This document shows, piece by piece, positions 1 through 6,685 of a stretch of DNA of 8,419 nt. How positions within the stretch are numbered: the first letter of the stretch is position 1; every line of letters starts with the position of its first letter. The DNA is from an uncultured Dechloromonas sp. (GTDB lineage Bacteria; Pseudomonadota; Gammaproteobacteria; Burkholderiales; Rhodocyclaceae), in NCBI GenBank assembly GCA_946477505.1, contig CAMKYP010000152.1:1-8419 (forward strand), given 5' to 3'. Position numbers and translations under genes: made by a program. The notes below the pieces were generated by a model. That model saw only the letters and a list, made by a program, of their open reading frames with translations, had not been told where the DNA came from and made no database searches.

Positions 1-1850
1 GGCGTCAGGTTCAATGTCAGCGTCGCCTTGCGCACCTCGGCCGCACCTTGCGGCGCGAACGGATCGCTGCCCGCCTTGCCGCCGCCGACGGCGGTATAGA
101 CCAGCTTGACGTGCGGATTGGCCTGGGCAATGGCGCGCGCCTGCTCGGCGGCGGCAAAGCTGTCCTTGAAGGTGACGCCGGGCTGCAGGGTCAGGTAGAT
201 CTGCGTCTGCGACAGGTCGTCCGGCGGCAGGAAGCCCTTGGGCAGCAGCGGCACCAGCATGAAGGAGCCGAAGAAAAAGACCGCCGCAGCCAGCAGGGTT
301 ACGACGCGATGGCGCAGGCACCAGGCCGCCCAGCCTTCATAGACCTGTAGCCAGCGTGGTGGCCGGTGCTCGTCGGCAACCGGTTTGAGGATGTAGGCCG
401 CCATCATCGGCGTCAGCATGCGGGCGACGACCAGCGAGAAGAAGACGGCGATGGCCGCCGTCCACCCGAATTGCACGAAGAACTTGCCGGCCACGCCGCT
501 CATGAAGGCGGTGGGCAGGAAGACGGCGATCAGCGTGAAGGTGGTGGCGATGACCGCCAGGCCGATTTCGTCGGCCGCCTCCATGGCCGCCTGGTAGGGC
601 GTCTTGCCCATGCGCAGGTGGCGCATGATGTTCTCGATCTCGACGATGGCGTCGTCAACCAATATGCCGACCACCAGCGACATCGAGAGCAGGGTCACGA
701 CATTGAGCGTGAAGCCCATCTGCCACATGACGAAGAAAGTCGGGATCGCCGACAACGGCAACGCGGCAGCCGACACGAAGGTCGCCCGGCCGTCGCGCAG
801 GAAGAGCCAGACGACCAGCACGGCGAGCAGCGCCCCCTCGATGAGCAGCTTCATCGAACCTTCGTAGTTCTCGACGACCGGATCGACGAAGTTGAAGGCC
901 TCCGTGATCTCGATGTCCGGATGCTCGGCCTTCAGCTTGTCCAGCGCGACGAGCACGGCATCGCGCACCTCGATCTCGCCCGCCCCCTTGCTGCGCGTGA
1001 CCTCGAAGCCGACCACCGGCTTGCCGTTGAGCAGGGCCGCCGTCCGGCGTTCCCCCACGGTATCGCTGACCTTCGCCACCTGATCGAGGCGGATGCGCCG
1101 ACCATCAGAGAGCACGATGTCCATGCCACCCAACTCGTCGGCGCTACGTACCGTCGCCAGGGTGCGTACCGACTGCTCGACGCCGCCGATATCCGACTTG
1201 CCGCCGGAAGCCTCCTGCTGGATACGACGCAACTGCCGCGAGATATCGGCGGCCGTGACGTTCAGCGCCAGCATGCGGGCCGGATCGAGCTCGATGCGTA
1301 TCTCGCGGGTCACGCCGCCGACCCGCGACACGGCCCCGACGCCGCGCGCCGAGAGCAGTGCCTTGCTCACCGTGTTGTCGACGAACCATGACAGCGCCTC
1401 GTCGTCCATGCGCGGAGATGCCACGGTATAGGTCAGGATCGGCGCCCCGGACAGGTTAACCTTGCTGACCACCGGATCCTTGAGGTCGCCCGGCAGGTCG
1501 GCGCGGATGCGCGACACGGCATCGCGCACGTCGTCCAGCGCTTCCTGCGTCGGCTTTTCCAGGCGGAACTCGACGGTCACGATGGCCGTGCCGTCCTGCA
1601 CCTTGGTGTAGATGTGCTTGATGCCCTGCAGCGTCGCCACCGAATTCTCGATCTTGCGCGCCACCTCGGTCTCCATCTGAGCCGGCGCCGCGCCGGGCAG
1701 GGTGGCGGTGACCGTCACGGTCGGCAATTCGATGTCCATGAATTGCTGGATCTTCATGCCCTTGAAGCCCATCAACCCGGCCAGGGTGAGCAGCAGGAAG
1801 AACAGGATGGCCGGCGTCGGATTCCGGATCGACCAGGACGAAACGTTCAT
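1..1850 (-). CDS. RND-family multidrug efflux pump, inner-membrane subunit (AcrB-like), C-terminal part missing
   Basis: This gene encodes a proton-driven inner-membrane transporter that would export drugs or other amphiphilic compounds through a periplasmic adaptor and an outer-membrane channel. Reading the reverse complement from the ATG at 1850 gives about 616 uninterrupted codons that run off the window edge, against a usual length of about 1,030 to 1,050. The start MNVSSWSIRNP is typical, followed by TM1 (about residues 14-32). A porter domain follows, with GVTREIRIELDP near residues 180-190. TM2 (about 335-352) leads into the TM4 motif VGILVDDAIVEIENI. Its D399 and D400 correspond to the proton-relay aspartates D407/D408 of AcrB. 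TM7 and the start of the second repeat (LPKGFLPPDD) lie near residues 515-545. The start overlaps the adaptor stop as ATGA, implying translational coupling. Family assignment is firm. Substrate and HAE subclass cannot be told, and no TolC-like gene is visible. Confidence 0.95.
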   Translation of the reverse strand, partial: MNVSSWSIRNPTPAILFFLLLTLAGLMGFKGMKIQQFMDIELPTVTVTATLPGAAPAQMETEVARKIENSVATLQGIKHIYTKVQDGTAIVTVEFRLEKPTQEALDDVRDAVSRIRADLPGDLKDPVVSKVNLSGAPILTYTVASPRMDDEALSWFVDNTVSKALLSARGVGAVSRVGGVTREIRIELDPARMLALNVTAADISRQLRRIQQEASGGKSDIGGVEQSVRTLATVRSADELGGMDIVLSDGRRIRLDQVAKVSDTVGERRTAALLNGKPVVGFEVTRSKGAGEIEVRDAVLVALDKLKAEHPDIEITEAFNFVDPVVENYEGSMKLLIEGALLAVLVVWLFLRDGRATFVSAAALPLSAIPTFFVMWQMGFTLNVVTLLSMSLVVGILVDDAIVEIENIMRHLRMGKTPYQAAMEAADEIGLAVIATTFTLIAVFLPTAFMSGVAGKFFVQFGWTAAIAVFFSLVVARMLTPMMAAYILKPVADEHRPPRWLQVYEGWAAWCLRHRVVTLLAAAVFFFGSFMLVPLLPKGFLPPDDLSQTQIYLTLQPGVTFKDSFAAAEQARAIAQANPHVKLVYTAVGGGKAGSDPFAPQGAAEVRKATLTLNLT

Positions 1851-2980
1851 GGCTTGGCGTCCGGCGCGACCTTGACGGCATCGCCGTCAGCCAGGAAGCC
1901 GGCCCCCGATTCGACGACACGCATACCCGGCTGCAGCCCGGAAACCACCTCGACCCGGTCGCCCGAGCGCCGGTCGAGCATAACCTTGACCTGCGCCACG
2001 CGGTCCTCGCCCTCCAGGCGGAACAGGTAGGCAAAGCCTTCGCGCAGCACGATGGCGCTCTGCGGGAGCGTCAAGGCCGGCGCACGCCCGAGTTCGAAGG
2101 CGCCGCGCGCGAACATGCCGGCACGTACGGCCGGCGACGGCGGCAAATCGACATAGACCAAGCCGTTGCGCGTCTGCGGGTCGATGCTCGGCGCCACGGC
2201 CCGCACCGTCCCCTTCACCGTCTCGCCGCCCGGTGCGGTCAGAACAGCGGCGATGCCGGGCTTGACCTGGCCCAGATCGGCCGACGGAACCTCGGCGCGC
2301 CATTCCAGGCGGCCGCCGCGAATCAGGCGGAACAGCTCCTGGCCCGACTGGGTCAGCGAACCGACGGTCGCATTGCGCGCCGAGATCACACCATCGTCCG
2401 GCGCCAGCACACCGGTCTTGTCCATTTTCAATTGGGCCGACTGCAAGCGGGCCTGCCCAGCGGCAAGGCGCGCCTGTGCCGTATGCAAGGCGGTCTGGTA
2501 CTGGGTGTTGAGCTGCGAGCTGTAGAAACCTTTCTCGCGCAGTTCCCTGGCGCGTTCGGCATTGGCCTTCGCCTCGCCGGCACTGGCTTCCAGCTCGGCA
2601 ACCGCCGCCTTGGCCTCGGCCAGTTCGCTGGCCACCGTGTCATTGGCGATACGGGCCAGAACCTGGCCTTTCCGGACGACATCGCCCACCTGCACCCGTA
2701 CCTCGGTGATCCGGTAGTTCGCGATTTCCGCGCCGATCACCGCCTCCTGCCAGGCCACGACATTGCCGTTGGCCGCTAGCAGCTTCGGCCAGTCCAGCGT
2801 TTGCGGCAAAGTCAGGCCGACAGTCAGCGCCGGGCGGGCTGCGGGCGGCCTGGCCGCCTCGTCGGGCGGCGAGGCATCCGGACGCAGCAAAACGAACGCC
2901 ATGCCCACCACCCCCAGGGCAGCCAGCACCAACAAGCGGGATTTGCGCCCGCCGAGCAGACCCGATGTCTTTTCACTCAT
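1847..2980 (-). CDS. RND efflux periplasmic adaptor subunit (HlyD/AcrA-type membrane fusion protein)
   Basis: This is the periplasmic adaptor that would link the adjacent RND pump to an outer-membrane channel. The 377-residue protein begins MSEKTSGLLGG. An N-terminal anchor (about 15-33, LLVLAALGVVGMAFVLL) is followed by a Pro/Ala-rich linker. There is no lipobox cysteine, so it is probably membrane-anchored and not a lipoprotein. The first lipoyl half (about 79-113) contains VRVQVGDVVRKGQVLA. An Ala/Glu-rich alpha-helical hairpin (about 114-189) and the second lipoyl half (about 190-222, VLAPDDGVISARNATVG) follow. A beta-barrel (about 225-300) and a membrane-proximal domain complete the protein. 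An in-frame ATG at 3046 would add 22 residues, but they would be encoded across the terminator-like hairpin and a candidate -10 box. The ATG at 2980, just before the membrane anchor, is therefore preferred. The stop overlaps the pump start by 4 bases. Confidence 0.93.
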   Translation of the reverse strand: MSEKTSGLLGGRKSRLLVLAALGVVGMAFVLLRPDASPPDEAARPPAARPALTVGLTLPQTLDWPKLLAANGNVVAWQEAVIGAEIANYRITEVRVQVGDVVRKGQVLARIANDTVASELAEAKAAVAELEASAGEAKANAERARELREKGFYSSQLNTQYQTALHTAQARLAAGQARLQSAQLKMDKTGVLAPDDGVISARNATVGSLTQSGQELFRLIRGGRLEWRAEVPSADLGQVKPGIAAVLTAPGGETVKGTVRAVAPSIDPQTRNGLVYVDLPPSPAVRAGMFARGAFELGRAPALTLPQSAIVLREGFAYLFRLEGEDRVAQVKVMLDRRSGDRVEVVSGLQPGMRVVESGAGFLADGDAVKVAPDAKP

Positions 2981-3003
2981 GCCTAAACCTGTATCGACCG
3001 CAT

Positions 3004-3031
3004 GCAAAGAGAAGTCCCCCTTGCGGGGGAC
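3004..3031 (-). terminator. Probable rho-independent terminator after the CoA-transferase gene, or a leader attenuator of the efflux genes
   Basis: A perfect 7-bp stem (GTCCCCC pairing with GGGGGAC, 3014-3031) closes a 4-base loop. On the minus strand it is followed by TTCTCTTTGC, a moderately T-rich tract. It lies about 65 bases beyond the CoA-transferase stop codon and about 34 bases before the adaptor start. The stem is short but almost all G-C. A run of seven T lies upstream of the stem on the minus strand (3033-3039), so on the plus strand the stem is followed by A and could not act as a terminator there. It sits just downstream of a candidate promoter, so attenuation of the efflux operon is an alternative. 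Confidence 0.6.
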
Positions 3032-3045
3032 GAAAAAAACGGCCA

Positions 3046-3073
3046 ATGATACCGCGTTCGGCGCTTATGTCAG
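3046..3073 (-). promoter_or_regulatory. Candidate sigma-70 promoter for the efflux adaptor and pump genes
   Basis: On the minus strand CTGACA (3073-3068, five of six matches to TTGACA) is separated by 16 bases from TATCAT (3051-3046, five of six matches to TATAAT). Transcription would begin near 3039, about 59 bases before the adaptor ATG, so the leader would contain the GC-rich hairpin at 3014-3031. The spacer is one base shorter than the optimum. The -35 box lies within another hairpin. This is a pattern match only; chance matches of this quality occur, although the position is right. Confidence 0.42.
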
Positions 3074-3077
3074 CGCC
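3060..3077 (-). other. Intergenic hairpin between the catabolic and efflux operons
   Basis: GGCGCT and AGCGCC form a perfect 6-bp stem around a 6-base loop. It lies 19 to 36 bases beyond the CoA-transferase stop codon, has no following T tract, and overlaps the candidate -35 box. It may stabilise the 3' end of the catabolic transcript or be incidental. Confidence 0.4.
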
Positions 3078-3101
3078 GTAATGACCCTTCGGTCATCACG
3101 G
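3076..3101 (-). other. Hairpin spanning the CoA-transferase stop codon
   Basis: An 11-bp stem with one G-T wobble encloses a 4-base loop (CTTC on the plus strand, GAAG on the minus strand). It spans the TGA stop at 3098-3096. No T tract follows, so it is not a classical terminator. A role as a 3'-end stability element is possible. The symmetry is seen directly; the role is inferred. Confidence 0.45.
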
Positions 3102-5099
3102 TTTCGCCAGTTCGGCCTTGGCCTCGGCCTCCGTCCCGCTGATCTTCGGCGCGATCTGCCGCTTGGCCAGCGCCTCGCCCAGCTTCATGCGCAGGAAGGT
3201 GCTGGCGGTGTAGCGCGTCACGTCGTGGTAGTGGCGCTCGACAACGCCTTTCACCATGTCGATGTAGGCATCGACCAGCTCCGGCGAGATGTTGAAACGG
3301 TCGTAATTGACGATGGCGTTGACCTTGTGGCCGACGGGGTCGAGCGCCGCGTCAACCGCCGCCTCGATGCGCCGGATGTCGTCAGCGCTGCGCACGTTGA
3401 GACCCGAAAAATCGAGGAAGAACAGGTTTTGCTCGGCGTCGTAGGAAAGGCGTTCGGGTAGCGGCACGTCGAGCAGTTCCGGACGGATGCCCATCGGGCC
3501 ATCGGCGAAGATGCGCGCGTCCATGATCGCCGGTTCGCCGTCGATGATCGGGCGGAAGGCCATCTTGTCGAGGATGTCCTTCTGCAGATCGACGCCGGGT
3601 GCGATTTCGGTCAGCTGCAAACCCTGCCCCGTCAGCCGGAATACGCAGCGCTCGGTGACATAGACCACCTCCTTGCCACGCCGCGCTGCCTCCGGCCCGC
3701 TGAAGGTGCGGTGCTCGACCTCGTCGACGAACTTGACCGACTTGCCGTCTTCCCGGATGTGCAGCTTTCCGGCCTCGATGGCGACTTCCAGGTTGCCGGC
3801 GGTGAACGTGCCGACGAAAACGACCTTCTTGGCGTTCTGCGAAATGTCGATGAAGCCGCCCGAGCCGGCCAGCCGCGGACCGAACTTCGAGACATTGAGG
3901 TTACCCTGCTTGTCGGCCTGGGCCAGTCCAAGGAAGGCGATGTCCAGACCGCCACCCTGGTAGAAGTCGAATTGGCTGGGCTGGTCGATGATCGCCTGGG
4001 TGTTGGTCGCCGCGCCGAAATTGAGACCGCCGGCCGGCACGCCGCCGACCACGCCCGGCTCGGCGGTCAGGGTCAGCAGGTCGATGATGTGTTCCTCGGC
4101 CGCCACGTTGGCGACGCCTTCTGGCATGCCGATGCCGAGGTTCACCACGGCATTGGCCTTGAGTTCCATAGCGGCCCTGCGGGCGATGATCTTGCGCTCG
4201 CTCATTTCCATGGCCGGAATGGCCGACATCGGCACCTTGATCTCGCCCGAAAAAGCCGGGCTGTATTGCTCGATGAAGGTCTGCATGTGGTACTCGGGCT
4301 TTTCGGCGACCACGACGCAATCAACCAGGATGCCGGGAATCTTGACCTGGCGCGGATTCAGCGTGCCGCGCTCGGCCACCCGCTCGACCTGGACGATGAC
4401 GATGCCGCCCGAGTTCTTGGCGGCCATCGCGATGGCCTGTGCTTCCAGCGTCAGCGCCTCCTTCTCCATCGTGATATTGCCGTCCGGGTCGGCCGTCGTG
4501 CCGCGAATGATGCCGACGTGGATGGGGAAAGCCTTGTAGAACAGGTATTCCTCGCCGTCGATTTCCATCAGGCGGACGATATCCTGGGTCGTCATGGCGT
4601 TCAGCTTGCCGCCGCCGAAACGCGGATCGACGAAGGTGCCGAGGCCGACCCGGGTGATCGTCCCCGGCTTGGCGGCGGCGATGTCGCGGAACAGGTGGGT
4701 AATCACTCCCTGCGGCAGGTTGTAGGCCTCGATGCGGTTGGCCACGGCCAGCGCCTGCACCTTGGGCACCAAGCCCCAATGACCGCCGATGACGCGGGCA
4801 ACGAGGCCGTCGTGGCCGAAGTGGTTGAGGCCGCGTTCCTTGCCGTCGCCCTGCCCGGCCGCGTAGACCAGGGTCAGGTTACGCGGACTCCCCTGGCCTT
4901 GCGCATCGGCCGCCTGGCTTTCGACGAATCGCTGCTCGATGGCCACGGCGATATTCTCGGCAAAGCCGATGCCGACGAAGCCGCCGGTGGCGACCGTATC
5001 GCCATCGCGGATCAGGCGCACCGCGTCGCGCGCCGACACCACCTTGCCGGTGTCGGAAGCGCGCAGTGAATTCGCCATGGGGTGACGGGTAATTGGCAT
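3096..5099 (-). CDS. Family I acyl-CoA:carboxylate CoA-transferase (YdiF / propionate CoA-transferase type) with C-terminal extension
   Basis: The enzyme would move CoA between an acyl-CoA (such as acetyl-CoA) and a free short-chain acid through a glutamyl-CoA thioester intermediate. Alpha and beta halves are fused in one chain, as in E. coli YdiF (531 residues) and propionate CoA-transferases. Residues here are counted from the ATG at 5105. Visible landmarks are GGHWG (107-111), TFVDPRFGGGKLN (157-169), the LTLTAEPGVVGG segment whose E349 aligns with the catalytic glutamate of YdiF, SQFDFYQGGGLDIAFLG (377-393), and IAPGVDLQKDILDKM (501-515). Similarity to YdiF ends near residue 543, and about 125 further residues follow. 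The first ATG (5105) touches the AGGAG directly. The ATG at 5099 is 6 bases from it and is chosen, giving 667 residues. The gene starts 27 bases after the permease stop, so they form one operon. Substrate is unproven; propionate, acetoacetate, hydroxybutyrate or acetate all fit. Confidence 0.93.
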   Translation of the reverse strand: MPITRHPMANSLRASDTGKVVSARDAVRLIRDGDTVATGGFVGIGFAENIAVAIEQRFVESQAADAQGQGSPRNLTLVYAAGQGDGKERGLNHFGHDGLVARVIGGHWGLVPKVQALAVANRIEAYNLPQGVITHLFRDIAAAKPGTITRVGLGTFVDPRFGGGKLNAMTTQDIVRLMEIDGEEYLFYKAFPIHVGIIRGTTADPDGNITMEKEALTLEAQAIAMAAKNSGGIVIVQVERVAERGTLNPRQVKIPGILVDCVVVAEKPEYHMQTFIEQYSPAFSGEIKVPMSAIPAMEMSERKIIARRAAMELKANAVVNLGIGMPEGVANVAAEEHIIDLLTLTAEPGVVGGVPAGGLNFGAATNTQAIIDQPSQFDFYQGGGLDIAFLGLAQADKQGNLNVSKFGPRLAGSGGFIDISQNAKKVVFVGTFTAGNLEVAIEAGKLHIREDGKSVKFVDEVEHRTFSGPEAARRGKEVVYVTERCVFRLTGQGLQLTEIAPGVDLQKDILDKMAFRPIIDGEPAIMDARIFADGPMGIRPELLDVPLPERLSYDAEQNLFFLDFSGLNVRSADDIRRIEAAVDAALDPVGHKVNAIVNYDRFNISPELVDAYIDMVKGVVERHYHDVTRYTASTFLRMKLGEALAKRQIAPKISGTEAEAKAELAKP

Positions 5100-5105
5100 G
5101 TTCAT

Positions 5106-5110
5106 CTCCT
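5106..5110 (-). promoter_or_regulatory. Ribosome binding site that decides the CoA-transferase start
   Basis: AGGAG on the minus strand lies directly against the first in-frame ATG (5105, zero spacing) but 6 bases before the second one (5099). Initiation at 5099, giving MPITRHPMANS, is therefore far more likely. Confidence 0.8.
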
Positions 5111-5126
5111 CGCTATTCTTGTTGGA

Positions 5127-6524
5127 CTAGACGATACCCGTGGCGTAGAAAACCGCAATGACCACGAACACGGCCAGCGTCTTGATGCAGGTAATGGCGA
5201 AGATGTCCTTGTACGACTGGCGATGGGTCAGGCCGGTCACCGCCAGCAGCGTGATCACCGCGCCGTTGTGCGGCAGGGTATCCATGCCGCCGGAAGCCAT
5301 CGACGCGACGCGGTGGAAGACTTCAAGCGGAATGCCGGCTGCCTGGGCGTTGGCGATGAAGGTGTCGGCCATTGCGGCGAGCGCGATGCCCATGCCGCCG
5401 GAAGCCGAGCCGGTAATACCGGCCAGCGCCGTGACCGTGATCGCTTCATTGACCAGGGGATTGGGAATCGCCGACAGGGCATTGGCAACAACCAGGAACC
5501 CCGGCAATGCCGCAATGACGGCACCGAAGCCGTATTCGGAGGCCGTGTTCATGGTCGCCAGCAGGGCGCCGCCGATGGCCGTCTTGCTGCCTTCGGCGAA
5601 TTTGGTGAACACCATTTTCCAGGCAAACAGGAAAACGGTCGCAATGCCGATCAGCAGCGCTCCCTCGACCGCCCAGATGGCCGCCACCGCCTTGGTTTGC
5701 TGGACCACCGGCGCGGCCTTGCCGATCACCGCCGGGATAAACGACACCTTCTCGCCGTAGAGTGCAGGAATGGCAGCGGTGAACACCTTGTTCATGACAC
5801 CGACCATGACCAGCGGCAGGATGGCGATCAGCGGATGGGCCAGGTTGCTGCTGTCGATCGGCTCCGGCTCGTTGCTGTGACCTTCGCCATACCCTTCACC
5901 GGCAGCGGCGGCACGACGACGGCACCATTCGAGGTAGCTCAGGCCGCAGACGAGGATGAACAGGCCACCGATGATGCCCAGCCACGGCGCGGCATAGATG
6001 TCGGTTTTGAAGAAAGTGGTCGGGATGATGTTCTGGATCTGCGGCGTGCCGGGCAGCGAATCCATCGTGAAGGTGAAGGCGCCGAGCGCGATGGTGCCCG
6101 GAATCAGGCGTTTCGGAATGCCGCCCTGGCGGAACATTTCCGCCGCGAACGGATACACCGCGAAGACAACGACGAACAGCGACACGCCGCCGTAGGTCAG
6201 CAGGGCGCAGACGACGACGATGGCCAGCATGGCCCGTTCGCGGCCAATCAGCTTGATCACCGCCGCGACGATCGACTTGGAGAAGCCGGACAGTTCGATG
6301 ACCTTGCCGAACACTGCACCGAGCAGGAAGACCGGGAAGAAGTTCTTGACGAAGCCGACCATCTTGTCCATGAACAAGCCGGTGAACATCGGCGCGACCA
6401 AGTTCGGATCGACGAACAGCACGGCGCCGAGAGCGGCGATGGGGGCAAACAGGATGACGCTGTAGCCGCGATAGGCCACGAACATCAGGAAAGCCAGCGA
6501 TGCCAGCACGATCAGAAAATCCAC
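5127..6524 (-). CDS. GntP-family permease for a short-chain organic acid
   Basis: This inner-membrane secondary transporter resembles the gluconate:H+ symporter (GntP) family, whose members carry gluconate, glycerate or hydroxy/keto acids. From the GTG at 6524 it has 465 residues, normal for the family. The protein is strongly hydrophobic throughout, with roughly a dozen membrane segments. Its main cytoplasmic-type loop is about 200-229 (EWCRRRAAAAGEGYGEG), between two halves. Family signatures are TMDSLPGTPQIQN (153-165), GITGSASGGMGIAL (369-382) and GGMDTLPHNGAV (412-423). The upstream ATG at 6593 is rejected because it would place coding sequence across the sigma-54 promoter and add a non-membrane leader. 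The GTG has AGGAG at 6-base spacing. It is first in an operon with the CoA-transferase, so it probably imports the acid that enzyme activates. B. subtilis yxjC-scoA-scoB is a comparable pairing. Confidence 0.9.
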   Translation of the reverse strand: MDFLIVLASLAFLMFVAYRGYSVILFAPIAALGAVLFVDPNLVAPMFTGLFMDKMVGFVKNFFPVFLLGAVFGKVIELSGFSKSIVAAVIKLIGRERAMLAIVVVCALLTYGGVSLFVVVFAVYPFAAEMFRQGGIPKRLIPGTIALGAFTFTMDSLPGTPQIQNIIPTTFFKTDIYAAPWLGIIGGLFILVCGLSYLEWCRRRAAAAGEGYGEGHSNEPEPIDSSNLAHPLIAILPLVMVGVMNKVFTAAIPALYGEKVSFIPAVIGKAAPVVQQTKAVAAIWAVEGALLIGIATVFLFAWKMVFTKFAEGSKTAIGGALLATMNTASEYGFGAVIAALPGFLVVANALSAIPNPLVNEAITVTALAGITGSASGGMGIALAAMADTFIANAQAAGIPLEVFHRVASMASGGMDTLPHNGAVITLLAVTGLTHRQSYKDIFAITCIKTLAVFVVIAVFYATGIV

Positions 6525-6530
6525 GACTGT

Positions 6531-6535
6531 CTCCT
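6531..6535 (-). promoter_or_regulatory. Ribosome binding site for the permease GTG start
   Basis: AGGAG (within AAGGAGAC on the minus strand) is separated by six bases, ACAGTC, from the GTG at 6524. This is near-ideal spacing and fixes the start, after which the first membrane helix (DFLIVLASLAFLMFV) begins at once. Confidence 0.85.
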
Positions 6536-6563
6536 TGATCCGTTGTTGTAAAGGCGGCCTATA

Positions 6564-6579
6564 AGCACGCCTCGTGCCA
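6564..6579 (-). promoter_or_regulatory. Sigma-54 (RpoN) -24/-12 promoter of the permease and CoA-transferase operon
   Basis: On the minus strand the site reads TGGCACG, AGGC, GTGCT, against the consensus TGGCACG-N4-TTGCW. The -24 GG and the -12 GC are ten bases apart as required, and the only mismatch in the core is G for T at the first base of the -12 block. Transcription would begin near 6553, leaving about 28 bases of leader before the GTG and room for the AGGAG. The gene just upstream encodes a sigma-54 activator on the same strand, which strongly supports the call. Confidence 0.87.
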
Positions 6580-6586
6580 TAACACG

Positions 6587-6599
6587 CAAGCAATTGATC
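6587..6599 (-). promoter_or_regulatory. Candidate IHF binding site
   Basis: The minus strand reads GATCAA, TTGC, TTG, matching the IHF consensus WATCAA-N4-TTR at every fixed base except the first (G for A/T). It sits between the putative activator sites and the sigma-54 promoter, where IHF commonly bends DNA to bring the activator to the polymerase. Confidence 0.55.
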
Positions 6600-6602
6600 A
6601 AT
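6593..6602. repeat. 10-bp perfect palindrome ATTGATCAAT
   Basis: ATTGATCAAT equals its own reverse complement. It overlaps the IHF-like site and may simply reflect it, or be a separate operator in the control region. Confidence 0.4.
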
Positions 6603-6603
6603 A

Positions 6604-6613
6604 GGGAATTCCC
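6604..6613. repeat. 10-bp perfect palindrome GGGAATTCCC
   Basis: GGGAATTCCC is a perfect palindrome one base from the preceding one, about 25 to 35 bases upstream of the -24 element. It could be an operator for an additional regulator; no known binding-site family is claimed. Confidence 0.35.
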
Positions 6614-6640
6614 GAAACCCGGAAAACCCCGGCGCAAGTT

Positions 6641-6670
6641 ACCCTGTTCGCGATTCAGGACAGGGTGTCC
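6641..6670. promoter_or_regulatory. Candidate upstream activator sites for the sigma-54 regulator (nested inverted repeats)
   Basis: ACCCTGT (6641-6647) and ACAGGGT (6660-6666) are perfect 7-base inverted repeats separated by 12 bases. The right arm also lies inside a second dyad, GGACA-N3-TGTCC (6658-6670). The sites begin 16 bases after the activator's stop codon and lie roughly 60 to 90 bases upstream of the -24 element, a normal range for enhancer sites bound by dimeric Fis-type helix-turn-helix proteins. Assignment to this activator is inferred from symmetry and location. A stem-loop in the activator mRNA is an alternative, but no T tract follows. Confidence 0.5.
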
Positions 6671-6685
6671 GGATCGGCAGACAGG

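Noticed and set aside
366..1391. Plus-strand open frame of 341 codons opposite the RND pump
   Set aside because: It is antisense of the pump frame, which is uninterrupted and carries the VDDAIVEIEN motif. The His/Arg/Asp/Gln-rich translation has no family resemblance.
2986..3006. Possible six-codon leader peptide (MRSIQV) just before the adaptor start
   Set aside because: It has no clear ribosome binding site and no run of regulatory codons. Such mini-frames arise often by chance.
2981..3046. 22-residue N-terminal extension of the adaptor (start at 3046)
   Set aside because: The extension is encoded by the poly-T run and GC-rich hairpin and its ATG lies in the candidate -10 box. The shorter form starts just before the membrane anchor as usual.
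2763..3461. Plus-strand open frame of 232 codons crossing the intergenic hairpins
   Set aside because: It spans the end of the CoA-transferase, the terminator-like region and the start of the adaptor in antisense. It shows no ribosome binding site or domain.
3711..5069. Plus-strand open frame of 452 codons opposite the CoA-transferase
   Set aside because: It lies wholly inside a gene with strong family motifs on the other strand, has antisense-like composition, and has no recognisable motif.
5082..6551. Long plus-strand open frame of 489 codons opposite the permease
   Set aside because: It is the antisense of a clear membrane protein. Its translation is dominated by His, Arg, Gly, Asp and Gln with no domain, as expected from the complement of a GC-rich gene.
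6604..6640. GC-rich CCGG repeats after the activator gene as a terminator
   Set aside because: The possible stems are short and imperfect and no T tract follows, so a terminator for the activator gene is not supported.
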